Shown here piece after piece: positions 21,760 through 31,199 of a stretch of DNA of 64,000 bases. Positions within the stretch are counted from its first letter, which is position 1. Each line of letters starts with the position of its first letter. The translations under genes and the position numbers were made by a program. Origin of the DNA: Bauldia sp963759235 (GTDB taxonomy: Bacteria; Pseudomonadota; Alphaproteobacteria; Rhizobiales; Kaistiaceae); the NCBI GenBank assembly GCA_963759235.1, contig CAVWYO010000001.1, positions 310,001-374,000 of the forward strand, written 5' to 3'. The notes under the pieces were generated by a model, which did no database searches, had not been told where the DNA came from, and saw only the letters and a list, made by a program, of their open reading frames with translations.

Positions 21760-23049
21760 ATGCTGTCTGCCAGGACCTTTCGACTTCCCCTCGCCTTGAT
21801 TCTTGCGGCGCTGGCCGGCGAGGCCGCCGTTGCCCAGGAGCCTGAGGCGATCGATCTTTTCGCCGCCACGCGGCCTGAGCGAGCGGGGCTGCCGGTCGAT
21901 CCCGACGCCCTCGGCATGATGCCGGGGACGGTGGGCGCGGTCGATTATTTCCGCCTGTCGCCGGCCGCCGGCCAGAACCTCCGCTCCGGCGCCGGAACCC
22001 GCCGCATGCGCATCTCGCTTCCCGACGGCGGCGCGGTGACTTGCGACCTCACGGCAGAGCAGCCTCAGGACGGCGTCCAGATCCTGCGCGGCTCGCCGGG
22101 CGACGGCGATCCCGCCGACCACTGCTACCTCCTCGTCAAGGACGGGCAGGTTACCGGTGACATCCAGACCGCATCGGGCCGCTACCGGATCGTGCCGACC
22201 GGGCACGGCGATGCCCATGCGGTCGTCGAAATGAGGCCCGGCGGGTTTCCCGAAGGCAACGACGTCATGACCCCGGACCGGCCGCGCCGCGACGACCGCA
22301 GCATGCGGACCGAACCGCTCTGCGACGCTGCCGGCGCCGGCAACCGCGGAACCATCGACGTCATGGTGCTCTATACGCCGGCAACCGCCGCCCGGCAGGA
22401 CATGCAGGTCCTCGTCCAGGAGGCCATGGCACAGCTGCAGGACGCCGTCGCTCAGGGGCCAGGCGACAATTTCGGAGTGACCGTTCGCCTCGTTCACAGC
22501 CAGGAGGTCGACTATACCGAGGGCGACGACCTCGGCGTCGACCTGGATCGGCTGAGCGGCAGGCAGCCGGGCTATTTCGATTTCGTCCCGGCGCTACGGG
22601 ACCAGTACAAGGCCGACATCGTCCACATGATCGTCGAAGGCAAGGGCGACGCCTGCGGCATCGGCTGGATGGACGAGCCCGGCTATTCCGACAGCCCCGA
22701 CTACGCCTTCTCGGTGAGCGACCGCAGATGCGCCGCCGGCAATTACAGCTTCGCCCACGAGATCGGCCACAATCTCGGCATGAACCACGACCGCTATGTG
22801 GTCGAGGACGCTAGCCCCGACGATATCAATTTCGGCTATATCCTGTTCGAAAAGCACCGGCGGACGCTGATGGCTTACGACACGGAATGCAGCGACAAAG
22901 GCGTCAGCTGCCCGCGGATCTTAAGCTATTCGTCCCCGGCCCATGTGATGGAGGACGCCATGCTGGGCGTGCCCGTGAACCAACCAAACAGTGCCTATAA
23001 CCGTGAGATTCTCTGCCGGGACGCGCCGGGCACGTCGCGCTATCGCTGA
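21760..23049 (+). CDS. Secreted reprolysin-like zinc metalloprotease
   Basis: Predicted secreted protease (429 aa). The signal peptide (FRLPLALILAALAGEAAVAQ) is cleaved near residue 25. A prodomain-like region of ~170 residues follows, then a metzincin catalytic domain starting GTIDVMVLYTPATAARQDM. The active site HEIGHNLGMNHD gives the HExxHxxGxxHD zinc ligands, and TLMAYD further on supplies the Met-turn. Six or more cysteines in the catalytic half suggest disulfides. I chose the ATG at 21760, preceded by GAAGAGG; longer frames lack a signal peptide. This fits the M12B-like zincins of some bacteria, but substrate and role are unknown. Confidence 0.85.
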   Translation: MLSARTFRLPLALILAALAGEAAVAQEPEAIDLFAATRPERAGLPVDPDALGMMPGTVGAVDYFRLSPAAGQNLRSGAGTRRMRISLPDGGAVTCDLTAEQPQDGVQILRGSPGDGDPADHCYLLVKDGQVTGDIQTASGRYRIVPTGHGDAHAVVEMRPGGFPEGNDVMTPDRPRRDDRSMRTEPLCDAAGAGNRGTIDVMVLYTPATAARQDMQVLVQEAMAQLQDAVAQGPGDNFGVTVRLVHSQEVDYTEGDDLGVDLDRLSGRQPGYFDFVPALRDQYKADIVHMIVEGKGDACGIGWMDEPGYSDSPDYAFSVSDRRCAAGNYSFAHEIGHNLGMNHDRYVVEDASPDDINFGYILFEKHRRTLMAYDTECSDKGVSCPRILSYSSPAHVMEDAMLGVPVNQPNSAYNREILCRDAPGTSRYR

Positions 23050-23074
23050 CCGAATGCCGGCGGAGGTCTAGGAC

Positions 23075-23671
23075 TCAATCTTCCCCGGGCGTGCCCTCGG
23101 CGGCGCCTGATTCGGCCTCGACGGGTGGATTTGGATTTGCCGGAGGCCGGCCGTTTTGATCGTCCGAGCGGTCGCGATAGGGACGGCGCCGACGGGATCG
23201 ACCCATGCCCTCGCCCTGCTGCAGGACCGGCTGGGTCTCGCCGCCTTCGTCGGTGCCGCCCTCGGAGCGGTCCTGTCCGTTGCCGTTGAGGTAAGGCTGC
23301 GGGTCGGAAAGACCGTATGCCGGCTGGCCATCCTGGCGCTCCGGCTGGCGCGCCTGGCCGTTGCCGCGGTACTCGTCCTCGTCGCCACCGTCTTCGTCGT
23401 TGCGGACGATCTGCTGCGGCTGAGGCATCTGCGCCTGCGCCGCCGCCACGATCCGATAGTAGTGTTCGGCGTGCTGAAGCAGGTTCTCGCTGTGTACGCG
23501 ATCGCCCGACGCCTGGGCGTCCCTGGCAAGCTGAGCGTATTTTTCGGCGATGTGGAGGGCAGTGCCGCGTATCTTCACGTCCGGCCCGTTGCTTTCATAG
23601 GATCGCATCATCGGGTTGGGACCCTTGCGATTTCGCCCGCGCATGCGTTTGTTCTGCTGTCCTTGCCTCAT
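23075..23671 (-). CDS. DUF4167 domain protein
   Basis: A 198-residue protein of unknown function, characteristic of Rhizobiales. The N-terminal DUF4167 domain is very recognisable: MRQGQQNKRMRGRNRKGPNP, then SYESNGPDVKIRG, TALHIAEKYAQLARDAQ and LLQHAEHYYRI. The C-terminal half is low complexity, rich in Gln, Gly, Arg, Asp and Pro, and probably disordered. The basic N-terminus suggests nucleic-acid binding. I chose the ATG at 23671, the conserved family start. Downstream of prmC on the same strand, where it is also found in related genomes. Confidence 0.9.
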   Translation of the reverse strand: MRQGQQNKRMRGRNRKGPNPMMRSYESNGPDVKIRGTALHIAEKYAQLARDAQASGDRVHSENLLQHAEHYYRIVAAAQAQMPQPQQIVRNDEDGGDEDEYRGNGQARQPERQDGQPAYGLSDPQPYLNGNGQDRSEGGTDEGGETQPVLQQGEGMGRSRRRRPYRDRSDDQNGRPPANPNPPVEAESGAAEGTPGED

Positions 23672-23989
23672 TGAAGCTTCTCTTTCTGCCTCCAAAGGGT
23701 TGGCGAATCCATTCACCTCAGGGCCCGCACCGCGTCCTGGCGATGTTGCCTCGGAATCCCGGCCGGACTCGGCTGAGCCGGCCCGGCAATTGGCCTCTTG
23801 CGACTTTGACTTACCCGGTCAAGGTTTCCCGAGCGGGAAGGTCCCGCTAAGCCCGATCCGTCCGAACGATTGGCGAACCGAACAGACGAACGACATCCGA
23901 AATCGCGATTCGTTCGGTTGGGAGTGTCTCCCAGCCCCCGATGTCACGGGCCCCCGCCCGCGCCGACCACGATGGATCTTGTTCGTTTC
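23672..23989. other. Intergenic region between prmC and DUF4167 gene
   Basis: 318 bases between two minus-strand genes. A short hairpin, AGCGGGA-AGG-TCCCGCT (23832-23848), may end the prfA-prmC transcript, although no U tract follows. The DUF4167 promoter must be here, but I see only a weak TTGACC. Confidence 0.4.
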
Positions 23990-24937
23990 CTACGGCGAGC
24001 GGACCCTATCCGGTTCGCCGGCGATTTCCAAGCCAAATTTTGTGACTGCTCGTTGCAACTTAACCACCCGCTCGATCCCGGCAAGATCGCGGTCGATGCG
24101 CGCCGTGTAGCCGCCACGTCGCGCCATTTCGGCGACATCACCGGCTTGGCCCGAGCCGACCTCGACGAGCGCAATGCCGCTTGGCGCCAACAGAGCATCG
24201 AGAGAGGCGAAAATACCCGCGTAAGCGGCAAGACCATCCTCGCCGCCGTCAAGCGCAATATGGGGATCGTGGTCCCTGACCTCAACCGGCAGGCCGGCGA
24301 TTTCCGCCGTCCCGATGTAAGGCGGATTGGAAACGACGATGTCGAACCGGCCGCCGATCGCGGCGGCCCAGTCTCCCACCACGAAGCGGCCGCGTCCGCC
24401 GAGACCGAGACGCTCGGCGTTCTCGCGCGCCATGCGAACACCGCCTTCGGCGATATCGACCCCGATGCCGGTCGCCATCGGCAACGCGCTCAGCATGGCC
24501 AGCAAGATCGCTCCCGACCCCGTGCCGAGATCGAGGATGGTCAGCGGCTCCTCCCGCCGGCCCGCAGTGTCGACCGCCATGAGCGCGGCTTCCACCAGCG
24601 CTTCGGTCTCCGGTCGCGGAACCAGCGTTTCGGCCGACAGGCGAAGCGGCAGGCTCCAGAACTCCTTCTCACCGAGGAGACGCGCGACCGGCGCCCCGGC
24701 GATCCGCGCTGCCGCTAGGTCGAGCGCGATCCGCTCGAGCGCGGGGGTCACCAGGGCGGCATCGCGGAGTACCACCTCGCCCGCCGCACAGCCGATTGCA
24801 TGGCCGACGAGAAGCCGCGCGTCGAGGTCGGGGCTTCCGTTCCGGCCGTCCCTGCGGAAGACATCCGCCAACCGCGCGGCGATCCGTCGGCGCAGATCTC
24901 CGACGGTGGCGCTCTGCACCGGCGCGTTCATCGTCAC
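23990..24937 (-). CDS. prmC: Release factor glutamine methyltransferase PrmC
   Basis: SAM-dependent methyltransferase (315 aa) that methylates the glutamine of the GGQ motif in release factors RF1 and RF2. N-terminal helical substrate-recognition region (~1-95), then the Rossmann core with ILDLGTGSGAILLA and the catalytic NPPY motif as VVSNPPYIGTAEI. Its ATG overlaps the end of prfA by 4 bases (ATGA), so enzyme and substrate are translationally coupled, the usual arrangement. Confidence 0.95.
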   Translation of the reverse strand: MTMNAPVQSATVGDLRRRIAARLADVFRRDGRNGSPDLDARLLVGHAIGCAAGEVVLRDAALVTPALERIALDLAAARIAGAPVARLLGEKEFWSLPLRLSAETLVPRPETEALVEAALMAVDTAGRREEPLTILDLGTGSGAILLAMLSALPMATGIGVDIAEGGVRMARENAERLGLGGRGRFVVGDWAAAIGGRFDIVVSNPPYIGTAEIAGLPVEVRDHDPHIALDGGEDGLAAYAGIFASLDALLAPSGIALVEVGSGQAGDVAEMARRGGYTARIDRDLAGIERVVKLQRAVTKFGLEIAGEPDRVRSP

Positions 24938-25995
24938 GCGACGACCTCCGCGGCAAGCAGGGTGGCCTGATAGTCGGTGATCAGGGCGTCGATGATTTCG
25001 TCGAGCGCCTCGCCCGAGAGAACCGCGTCGAGCTTGTAGAGCGTCAGGTTGATCCGGTGATCGGTCACCCGCCCCTGGGGGAAGTTGTAGGTGCGGATTC
25101 GTTCCGACCGGTCGCCGGTGCCGACCTGGCCGCGTCGCGCCGCCGCCCGCTCGTTGTCGGCCTTCTGGCGCTCGAGGTCGAACAGCCGGGCGCGGAGCAT
25201 CTGCATGGCCTGAGCACGATTTTGATGCTGCGACCGCGACACCGCGGTGACGATGATGCCGCTCGGAATATGGAGGATGCGAATGCCGGAATCGGTCGTA
25301 TTGGCGTGCTGGCCGCCGGCGCTCGAAGCCCGGGTCGTGTCGACACGAATGTCGTCCGGCCTGATCGCCACGTCGACGTCCTCGGCCTCCGGCAGCACCG
25401 CCACGGTTGCCGCCGAGGTGTGGATGCGGCCGCTCGCCTCGGTGGCGGGAACCCGCTGGACCCGGTGGACGCCGGACTCGAACTTCAGCCGGGCGAACAC
25501 GCCCTTGCCGGAAATATTGGCGATGATCTCCTTGTAGCCGCCGGCGTCCCCCTGGCTTTCGGAGAGCACTTCCACTTTCCAGCGGTGAAGCTCGGCGTAG
25601 CGCTGGTACATGCGGAAGAGGTCGCCGGCGAACAGCGCCGCCTCGTCGCCGCCGGTGCCGGCCCGGATTTCGACGATCGCGCTCTTCTCGTCCGCCGCGT
25701 CCTTGGGAAGGAGCAGGAGCCTGACCTTCTCGGTCAGTTCCTCGATCCGCGCGTCGAGCCCCTCCACCTCGTCTTCCGCCAGCTTGGCCATCTCCGGATC
25801 GACGAGGAGGGCGTCGAGGCCTTGGCGCTCGCCAAGCGCCGCCCGCAGCTCAATGGCCGCATCGTAGACCGGCTCGATCTCGGCCCGCTCGCGACTGAGC
25901 CTGACCAGCGTCTCGCGGTCGAGCGGAGTCGCCAGCCTGGCGTCGATGGACTGGACGCGTGAGATCAGCGCTTCGATTTTGTCGTTCGAAATCAT
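24934..25995 (-). CDS. prfA: Peptide chain release factor 1
   Basis: Class I release factor (353 aa) that reads UAA and UAG and triggers peptide release. The catalytic GGQ appears in SSAGGQHANTTDSGIRI, and the RF1-type segment RVQRVPATEASGRIHTS carries the P-x-T codon-recognition tripeptide rather than the SPF of RF2. The N-terminal coiled-coil domain and length are standard. First gene of a prfA-prmC pair; upstream is ptsP in the same direction after 28 bases, so a longer operon is possible. Confidence 0.96.
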   Translation of the reverse strand: MISNDKIEALISRVQSIDARLATPLDRETLVRLSRERAEIEPVYDAAIELRAALGERQGLDALLVDPEMAKLAEDEVEGLDARIEELTEKVRLLLLPKDAADEKSAIVEIRAGTGGDEAALFAGDLFRMYQRYAELHRWKVEVLSESQGDAGGYKEIIANISGKGVFARLKFESGVHRVQRVPATEASGRIHTSAATVAVLPEAEDVDVAIRPDDIRVDTTRASSAGGQHANTTDSGIRILHIPSGIIVTAVSRSQHQNRAQAMQMLRARLFDLERQKADNERAAARRGQVGTGDRSERIRTYNFPQGRVTDHRINLTLYKLDAVLSGEALDEIIDALITDYQATLLAAEVVA

Positions 25996-26023
25996 TGTCT
26001 TTGGTACCAGGAAACGCGGCCGC

Positions 26024-28291
26024 TCAGAACGGCACGCCTTCGGCGAGGGCGAAGTCGGCCAGCGCCGTGCGGACGCCCTCGCCGCGGCCGATCTGATCGA
26101 GGAGGACGCCGACCCGGTCGGCGGCCTTGCCGGCGTCGAGCGCCAACGTCATCGCCTTCACCGGCCCGATCGCCGCCGCCGACATCGACAGCGACCGGTA
26201 GCCGAGACCGATCAGCGCCATGGCGGCGAGCGGACTGCCGGCCATCTCGCCGCACAGCGTCACCGGCAGCTTCGCTTCCTCCGCCGTTTTGACGATCTGC
26301 CGCAACGCCCGCAGAAACGGCCGCGACAGCGGGTCGAAACGACCGGCGACCATGACGTTGCCGCGGTCGGCGGCGGTCATGAACTGGTGCAGATCGTTGG
26401 ACCCCACCGATATGAAATCGACCAGCTGGACCAGCCCGTCGAGCTGCCACAGCAGCGACGGCACCTCGACCATCGCACCGATGAGGAGCCGGGTCGGCTC
26501 CTGGTGGCCATGGCGGCGCATATGCGCAATCTCGCGGTCGATCAGCTCGCGCGTCTCGGTGATCTCCCAGAGATCCGTCACCATCGGCAGCATGATACGG
26601 AGGTCGCGCCCGGCCGCCGCCTGAAGGAGGGCGCGAAGTTGCATGCGCAACAGGCCTGGCCGGTCGAGACCGAGACGGATCGCCCGCCATCCCATTGCCG
26701 GATTCTCTTCCTGCGCCGTCCGCAGATAGGGCAGCACCTTGTCGCCGCCAATATCGAGGGTGCGGAACGTCACCGAGCGGTCGCCGGCGGCTTCGAGCAC
26801 GGTTCCGTACAGCGCCTTCTGCTCGCTGAGCTTCGGCATCCTCGCTGCAATCATGAACTGCAATTCGGTGCGGAACAGGCCGATGCCTTCCGCTCCGGAT
26901 TCGGCGAGATGCGGCAGATCGACGACCAGGCCGGCATTCATCAACAAGTTGATCCGCTGCCCGTCGCGGGTTGTCGCCGGCTGGTCGCGGAGGAGCCGGT
27001 ACTGCTCCTGCCGCTTCGCCCGGAAACGGACCTTTTCGGCATAGGCGGCCTCGACATCGGCCGGCGGCCGGATATGGACCTCGCCGGCCAGACCATCGAC
27101 GATGATCGCGTCACCGTTTTCGACCATCGAGGCGACATTGGCGGCCCGCCCGACCGAGGCAATGCCGATCGCCCGGGCGACGATGGTCACGTGGCTGGTC
27201 TGGCCGCCTTCCTCGAGCACCAGGCCGCGCACCCGCTCGCGATCGTAGTCGAGGAGTTCGGCCGCCCCCATGTTGCGGGCGACGATGATCGCATCGCGGG
27301 GCAGTTCCTGGCCGGACGGGCCGTGCGACTTGTTCATCAGGACGCGCAGCAGCCGGTTTGCCAGGTCGTCGAAATCGTGGAGCCGATCGCGCAGGAACGG
27401 GTCGGTCTGGCGCTGAAGTCTGGCCCGGGTGTCGCTCTGGACCTTCTCGACGGCGGCCTCGGCCGTCAGCCCGTTGCGGATGGCCTCGTTCATCCGGCGC
27501 ACCCAGCCGCGGTCGTGGGCGAACATCCGATAGGCCTCGAGCACCTCGCGGTGCTCGCCCGTCTCGGCAATGTCGTCGCGCGACAACATATCGTCGACGA
27601 ACAGCCTGAGGCCGGCGATCGCCGCGTCGAGCCGCGTCATCTCGGCTTCGGCATCCTCGGCGATCAAGGCGGTCACCACCACCCGCGGCTCGTGCAGCAC
27701 GACGTGACCGAGGCCGACGCCTTCGCACAGACCGACGCCGGTTATGGTGACGGGGCGCTTCAGATCGAGAAGCGTGCCGGGCGGGGCCAAGCGCTCCAAC
27801 TCGCCAACCGCCAGCATCTCGGCAAGCACCATCGCGGTTGTCTGGAGAGCTTCCACCTCCTCGTCATAGTAGGTGCGGTGGGTGCGGTTCTGGACGACCA
27901 GTACGCCCAAAGTGCGGCCGGCCCGGAGGATCGGCACGCCGAGGAAGGAGGAATAGATCTCCTCGCCGGTTTCCGGCAGGTAGCGGTAGGCCGGGTGCGA
28001 TTGGGCGTTCGGCAGGTTGAGCGGCCGGGCTTCGGCGGCGATGGTGCCGACCAGGCCCTGGCCCATGCGCAGCGCCGCGTGGTGCACCGCCTCGCGCTTC
28101 AGTCCCTCGGTCGCGTAGAGCTCGAGGACGCCGTCCGACCGCAACACGTAGACGGAGCAGACCTCGGCCACCACGTTGGCGGCAATCTGGGTAACAATCT
28201 TGTCGAGCCGGTCCTGCGCGCTGATCGGCTCCGCCATGACCTCGCGTAGGCGGCGGAGCAGGACGCGCGGTCCGGCGGGGGGACCCCGCAT
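26024..28291 (-). CDS. ptsP: PEP-protein phosphotransferase of nitrogen PTS (EI-Ntr)
   Basis: Cytoplasmic enzyme I paralogue (755 aa) that autophosphorylates from PEP and passes phosphate to NPr. This PTS branch is regulatory, not a sugar importer. N-terminal GAF domain (~20-160: LDKIVTQIAANVVAEVCSVY), then the EI N domain, the swivelling histidine domain with the phosphorylated His in GGQTSHVTIVARAIG, and the C-terminal PEP-binding barrel with IGSNDL-like VGSNDLHQF and the cysteine motif LCGEMAGSP. The start MRGPPAGPRVLLRRLREVM matches the conserved family start. Confidence 0.95.
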   Translation of the reverse strand: MRGPPAGPRVLLRRLREVMAEPISAQDRLDKIVTQIAANVVAEVCSVYVLRSDGVLELYATEGLKREAVHHAALRMGQGLVGTIAAEARPLNLPNAQSHPAYRYLPETGEEIYSSFLGVPILRAGRTLGVLVVQNRTHRTYYDEEVEALQTTAMVLAEMLAVGELERLAPPGTLLDLKRPVTITGVGLCEGVGLGHVVLHEPRVVVTALIAEDAEAEMTRLDAAIAGLRLFVDDMLSRDDIAETGEHREVLEAYRMFAHDRGWVRRMNEAIRNGLTAEAAVEKVQSDTRARLQRQTDPFLRDRLHDFDDLANRLLRVLMNKSHGPSGQELPRDAIIVARNMGAAELLDYDRERVRGLVLEEGGQTSHVTIVARAIGIASVGRAANVASMVENGDAIIVDGLAGEVHIRPPADVEAAYAEKVRFRAKRQEQYRLLRDQPATTRDGQRINLLMNAGLVVDLPHLAESGAEGIGLFRTELQFMIAARMPKLSEQKALYGTVLEAAGDRSVTFRTLDIGGDKVLPYLRTAQEENPAMGWRAIRLGLDRPGLLRMQLRALLQAAAGRDLRIMLPMVTDLWEITETRELIDREIAHMRRHGHQEPTRLLIGAMVEVPSLLWQLDGLVQLVDFISVGSNDLHQFMTAADRGNVMVAGRFDPLSRPFLRALRQIVKTAEEAKLPVTLCGEMAGSPLAAMALIGLGYRSLSMSAAAIGPVKAMTLALDAGKAADRVGVLLDQIGRGEGVRTALADFALAEGVPF

Positions 28292-28367
28292 GATCCGCTA
28301 TCCTATAGGACGTGTTCAGCCGCGGCGGCGCCGTCGGCGGCCTCGTTGGCGCTTGACCCCGCGCCCG

Positions 28368-29621
28368 TCAGTTCTTGTCGAGCCCGTATAGCGAATGCAA
28401 AGTCCGTACCGCAAGTTCGGTGTAGGAGGCGTCGATGAGCATCGAGATCTTGATCTCGGAGGTGGTGATCGCCCGGATGTTGATTCCGCGGGCCGCCAGG
28501 GCCTGAAATGCCTCGGCCGCCACCCCGGCATGGCTGCGCATGCCGATGCCGATGATCGAGATCTTGGCGACGTCGCTCGACCCCTGGATCACCTGATAGC
28601 CGATTCGCTCGCGGGCCGCTTGCAGGACCTGCTGCGACCGGTCGAAATCGGCGATCGGGACCGTGAAGGTCAAGTCGGTCAGCGAGCCGTCCTCGGAGAT
28701 GTTCTGGACGATCATGTCGACGTTGATGTTCGCCTCGGCGAGCGGCATGAACACCGCCGCGGCGACGCCCGGCTTGTCGGCGACCCGACGGAGCGAAATC
28801 TGGGCGTCGTCCTTCGAATAAGCGATGCCGGTGACAACTTTCGTTTCCACGATCTCCTCCTCGTCGCAGATGAGCGTCCCAGGCGGCTCGCCGGAGTTCT
28901 TCAGCGCCGGGGCGTCCGGATCGGCGAAGCTCGAGCGGACGAAGGTCCGCACCCCATACACCATCGCCATCTCGACCGAGCGGACCTGGAGCACCTTGGC
29001 TCCGAGCGAAGCCATTTCCAGCATTTCCTCGTAGGACACCTTGTCGAGCCGGTGGGCTTTCGCCACGATCCGCGGGTCGGTCGTATAAACCCCGTCGACG
29101 TCGGTATAGATGTCGCAGCGATCCGCGGCTACGGCGGCGGCAAGCGCCACCGCGGTCGTGTCGGAACCGCCGCGCCCGAAGGTCGCGAGCCGGTTGTCCG
29201 GGCCGATTCCCTGGAATCCGGCGACCACCGCCACCTGCCCCTGCTGCATCCGCTCGATAAGGACGGCGCCGTTGATGTCGACGATACGTGCCGCCCCATG
29301 GGCAGAGTCGGTGCGGATCGGAATCTGCCAGCCGAGCCAGGAGCGGGCATTGACCCCCATGTCCTGGAGGACGATGGCGAGCAGCCCGGAGGTCACCTGC
29401 TCGCCGGCGGCGACCACCGTGTCGTATTCGCGGGCATCATGGAAGCGCGCCGCCGCCGTGGTCCAGGCGACAAGCTGGTTGGTGGTTCCGGCCATGGCCG
29501 AGACCACCACGGCGACCTGATGGCCGGCCTCGACCTCGCGCCTGACGTGATGCGCGACGTTGCGGATGTGGTCGACATCGGCGACCGAGGTGCCGCCGAA
29601 CTTCATCACCAACCGTGCCAT
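28368..29621 (-). CDS. lysC: Aspartate kinase
   Basis: First enzyme of the aspartate pathway to lysine, threonine and methionine (417 aa). The amino-acid kinase domain opens MARLVMKFGGTSVADVDHI and holds FGRGGSDTTAVALA. Two C-terminal ACT domains (~265-415) indicate allosteric feedback by lysine and/or threonine. I chose the ATG at 29621 because KFGGTSV must lie at the N-terminus; the 31 extra codons upstream are not family-like. The ribosome-binding site is weak. Upstream of ptsP on the same strand after 76 bases. Confidence 0.95.
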   Translation of the reverse strand: MARLVMKFGGTSVADVDHIRNVAHHVRREVEAGHQVAVVVSAMAGTTNQLVAWTTAAARFHDAREYDTVVAAGEQVTSGLLAIVLQDMGVNARSWLGWQIPIRTDSAHGAARIVDINGAVLIERMQQGQVAVVAGFQGIGPDNRLATFGRGGSDTTAVALAAAVAADRCDIYTDVDGVYTTDPRIVAKAHRLDKVSYEEMLEMASLGAKVLQVRSVEMAMVYGVRTFVRSSFADPDAPALKNSGEPPGTLICDEEEIVETKVVTGIAYSKDDAQISLRRVADKPGVAAAVFMPLAEANINVDMIVQNISEDGSLTDLTFTVPIADFDRSQQVLQAARERIGYQVIQGSSDVAKISIIGIGMRSHAGVAAEAFQALAARGINIRAITTSEIKISMLIDASYTELAVRTLHSLYGLDKN

Positions 29622-29759
29622 TGCGCGTGGGCCACCCGCTTCGTCGCCGGAAAAGGCGCGCCTTCTTAGCGACTTGACGGCAGAGCCGCAACGGCAGGAC
29701 CTCGGACGCGCCATTTTCGGGGTAGTGAAGCGCCGGCGGATGCCCTAGCGTTCCCGGCA

Positions 29760-30515
29760 ATGTCCGCCGCCACCACCATCGACCCCGCCGAAGTCGCCCG
29801 ATTCTCGGCGCTTGCCGAGGAATGGTGGGACCCGACCGGGCCGATGCGCCCGCTCCACAAGCTCAATCCGCTCCGCCTCGGCTACATCAAGGGCCAAATC
29901 TGCGGCCATTTCCGCGACGGGAACCGGCGCCGCGATCCCGACGACAGCCGCGCCCTCGACGGCCTGCGCGTCCTCGACATCGGCTGCGGCGCCGGGCTGG
30001 TTTGCGAGCCGCTCGCCCGCATGGGCGCCGCCGTTACCGGAGCCGACCCGTCGCCGGAGAACATCGCGGTCGCCCGCCACCATGCGGCGGAGAGCGGCCT
30101 CGTCATCGACTACCGCGCCACGACAGCCGAAGCGCTGGCCGGCAAAGGCGGGACATTTGATGTCGTGCTGGCCCTGGAAGTCGTCGAGCACGTCACCGAC
30201 GTACCGCTGTTCATCGAAGCCTGCGCGACCCTGGTCGCACCGGGCGGGTTGCTGATTGTCTCGACGATCAACCGCACCTTAAAGGCGCTCGCCCTTGCCA
30301 TTGTCGGCGCCGAATACGTCCTCCGCTGGCTACCGCGGGGCACCCATACCTACGACAAGCTGGTGACCCCGACGGAACTTGGCGCGGCGTTCCGCGCCGC
30401 CGGCCTGACCCGCCGCGACGAGACCGGCGTCATGTACGTGCCGGTCGCCGGCCGCTGGCGGCTCTCGTCCGACATGGACGTCAACTACATGATGGTGGCC
30501 GGCAAGCCTGGCTGA
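29760..30515 (+). CDS. ubiG: Ubiquinone biosynthesis O-methyltransferase UbiG
   Basis: SAM-dependent methyltransferase (251 aa) that performs both O-methylations of ubiquinone synthesis. Typical start TIDPAEVARFSALAEEWWDP, SAM motif I VLDIGCGAGLVCEPLARMG, VVLALEVVEHV and the C-terminal MDVNYMMVAGKPG. Length and order match UbiG. It is divergent from lysC with a 138-base gap, the common alphaproteobacterial neighbourhood. Confidence 0.95.
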   Translation: MSAATTIDPAEVARFSALAEEWWDPTGPMRPLHKLNPLRLGYIKGQICGHFRDGNRRRDPDDSRALDGLRVLDIGCGAGLVCEPLARMGAAVTGADPSPENIAVARHHAAESGLVIDYRATTAEALAGKGGTFDVVLALEVVEHVTDVPLFIEACATLVAPGGLLIVSTINRTLKALALAIVGAEYVLRWLPRGTHTYDKLVTPTELGAAFRAAGLTRRDETGVMYVPVAGRWRLSSDMDVNYMMVAGKPG

Positions 30516-30522
30516 GCCCCGG

Positions 30523-31185
30523 TCACCAGGGCAATTCGTAGCCCTCGGCGTGGCGGAACCGGCCCGTGGTGTCGACCGACAATTCGTCGATCCGCTGGAC
30601 CATGCGCGCCGCCGCGTCCTTTGCCTCGACCGCGCCGGGACCGCCGCCCATGCCGGTCCTCACCATGCCGGGATGAAGGATGAGCACGGCGATGCCCCGC
30701 GGCTTGAGGTCGATGGCGAGATTGACGCCCGCCATGTTCACCGCCGCCTTCGACATGCGATAGCCATAGGTGTTGCCGGAGCCGTTGTCTCCGATCGAGC
30801 CGCTGCGGCTCGTCACGATCGCCACCTTGGAGCCTTCGCCGAGCCGCGGCAGCAGCGCCCGCGTCACGCGCAGCGGTCCGAGCGTGTTGACCTCGAACTG
30901 CCGGCGGATGCGGTCCCAGTTGAGATCGTCGAGCGTCTCGTTGGAGTGGATGCCGGCATCGTTGATCAGCACGTCCACCGAATCTCCGGCGAGCGAATTT
31001 GCGAAGTGCTGGACCGCCGCGTCATCCGCGACGTCGACACCCTCATGGACCTCGACGCCGAGCCCGTTGAGGGTGTCCGAGGTCGTCCGCACCGCGGCGA
31101 CGACCGCGTCGCCGCGCTCCACATAGACGCGGCAAAGAGCGAGGCCGATGCCGCGATTCGCTCCAGTGATGACGATGCGTGCCAT
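30523..31185 (-). CDS. Short-chain dehydrogenase/reductase
   Basis: NAD(P)-binding oxidoreductase (220 aa) of the classical SDR family. The cofactor motif TGANRGIG lies at residues 7-14, NDAG near residue 80, an active-site serine in IVTSRSGSIGDN, and the YxxxK pair in YGYRMSKAAVN. Substrate unknown; this short subtype (C-factor/CsgA-like) often lacks an assigned reaction. I chose the ATG at 31185. The longer open frame upstream runs through the DUF1178 region and is not real. Confidence 0.88.
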   Translation of the reverse strand: MARIVITGANRGIGLALCRVYVERGDAVVAAVRTTSDTLNGLGVEVHEGVDVADDAAVQHFANSLAGDSVDVLINDAGIHSNETLDDLNWDRIRRQFEVNTLGPLRVTRALLPRLGEGSKVAIVTSRSGSIGDNGSGNTYGYRMSKAAVNMAGVNLAIDLKPRGIAVLILHPGMVRTGMGGGPGAVEAKDAAARMVQRIDELSVDTTGRFRHAEGYELPW

Positions 31186-31199
31186 TGCAGAGAAATCCC

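Noticed and set aside
25946..28249. 767-codon frame antisense to ptsP
   Set aside because: Shadow; PtsP catalytic motifs on the other strand are complete.
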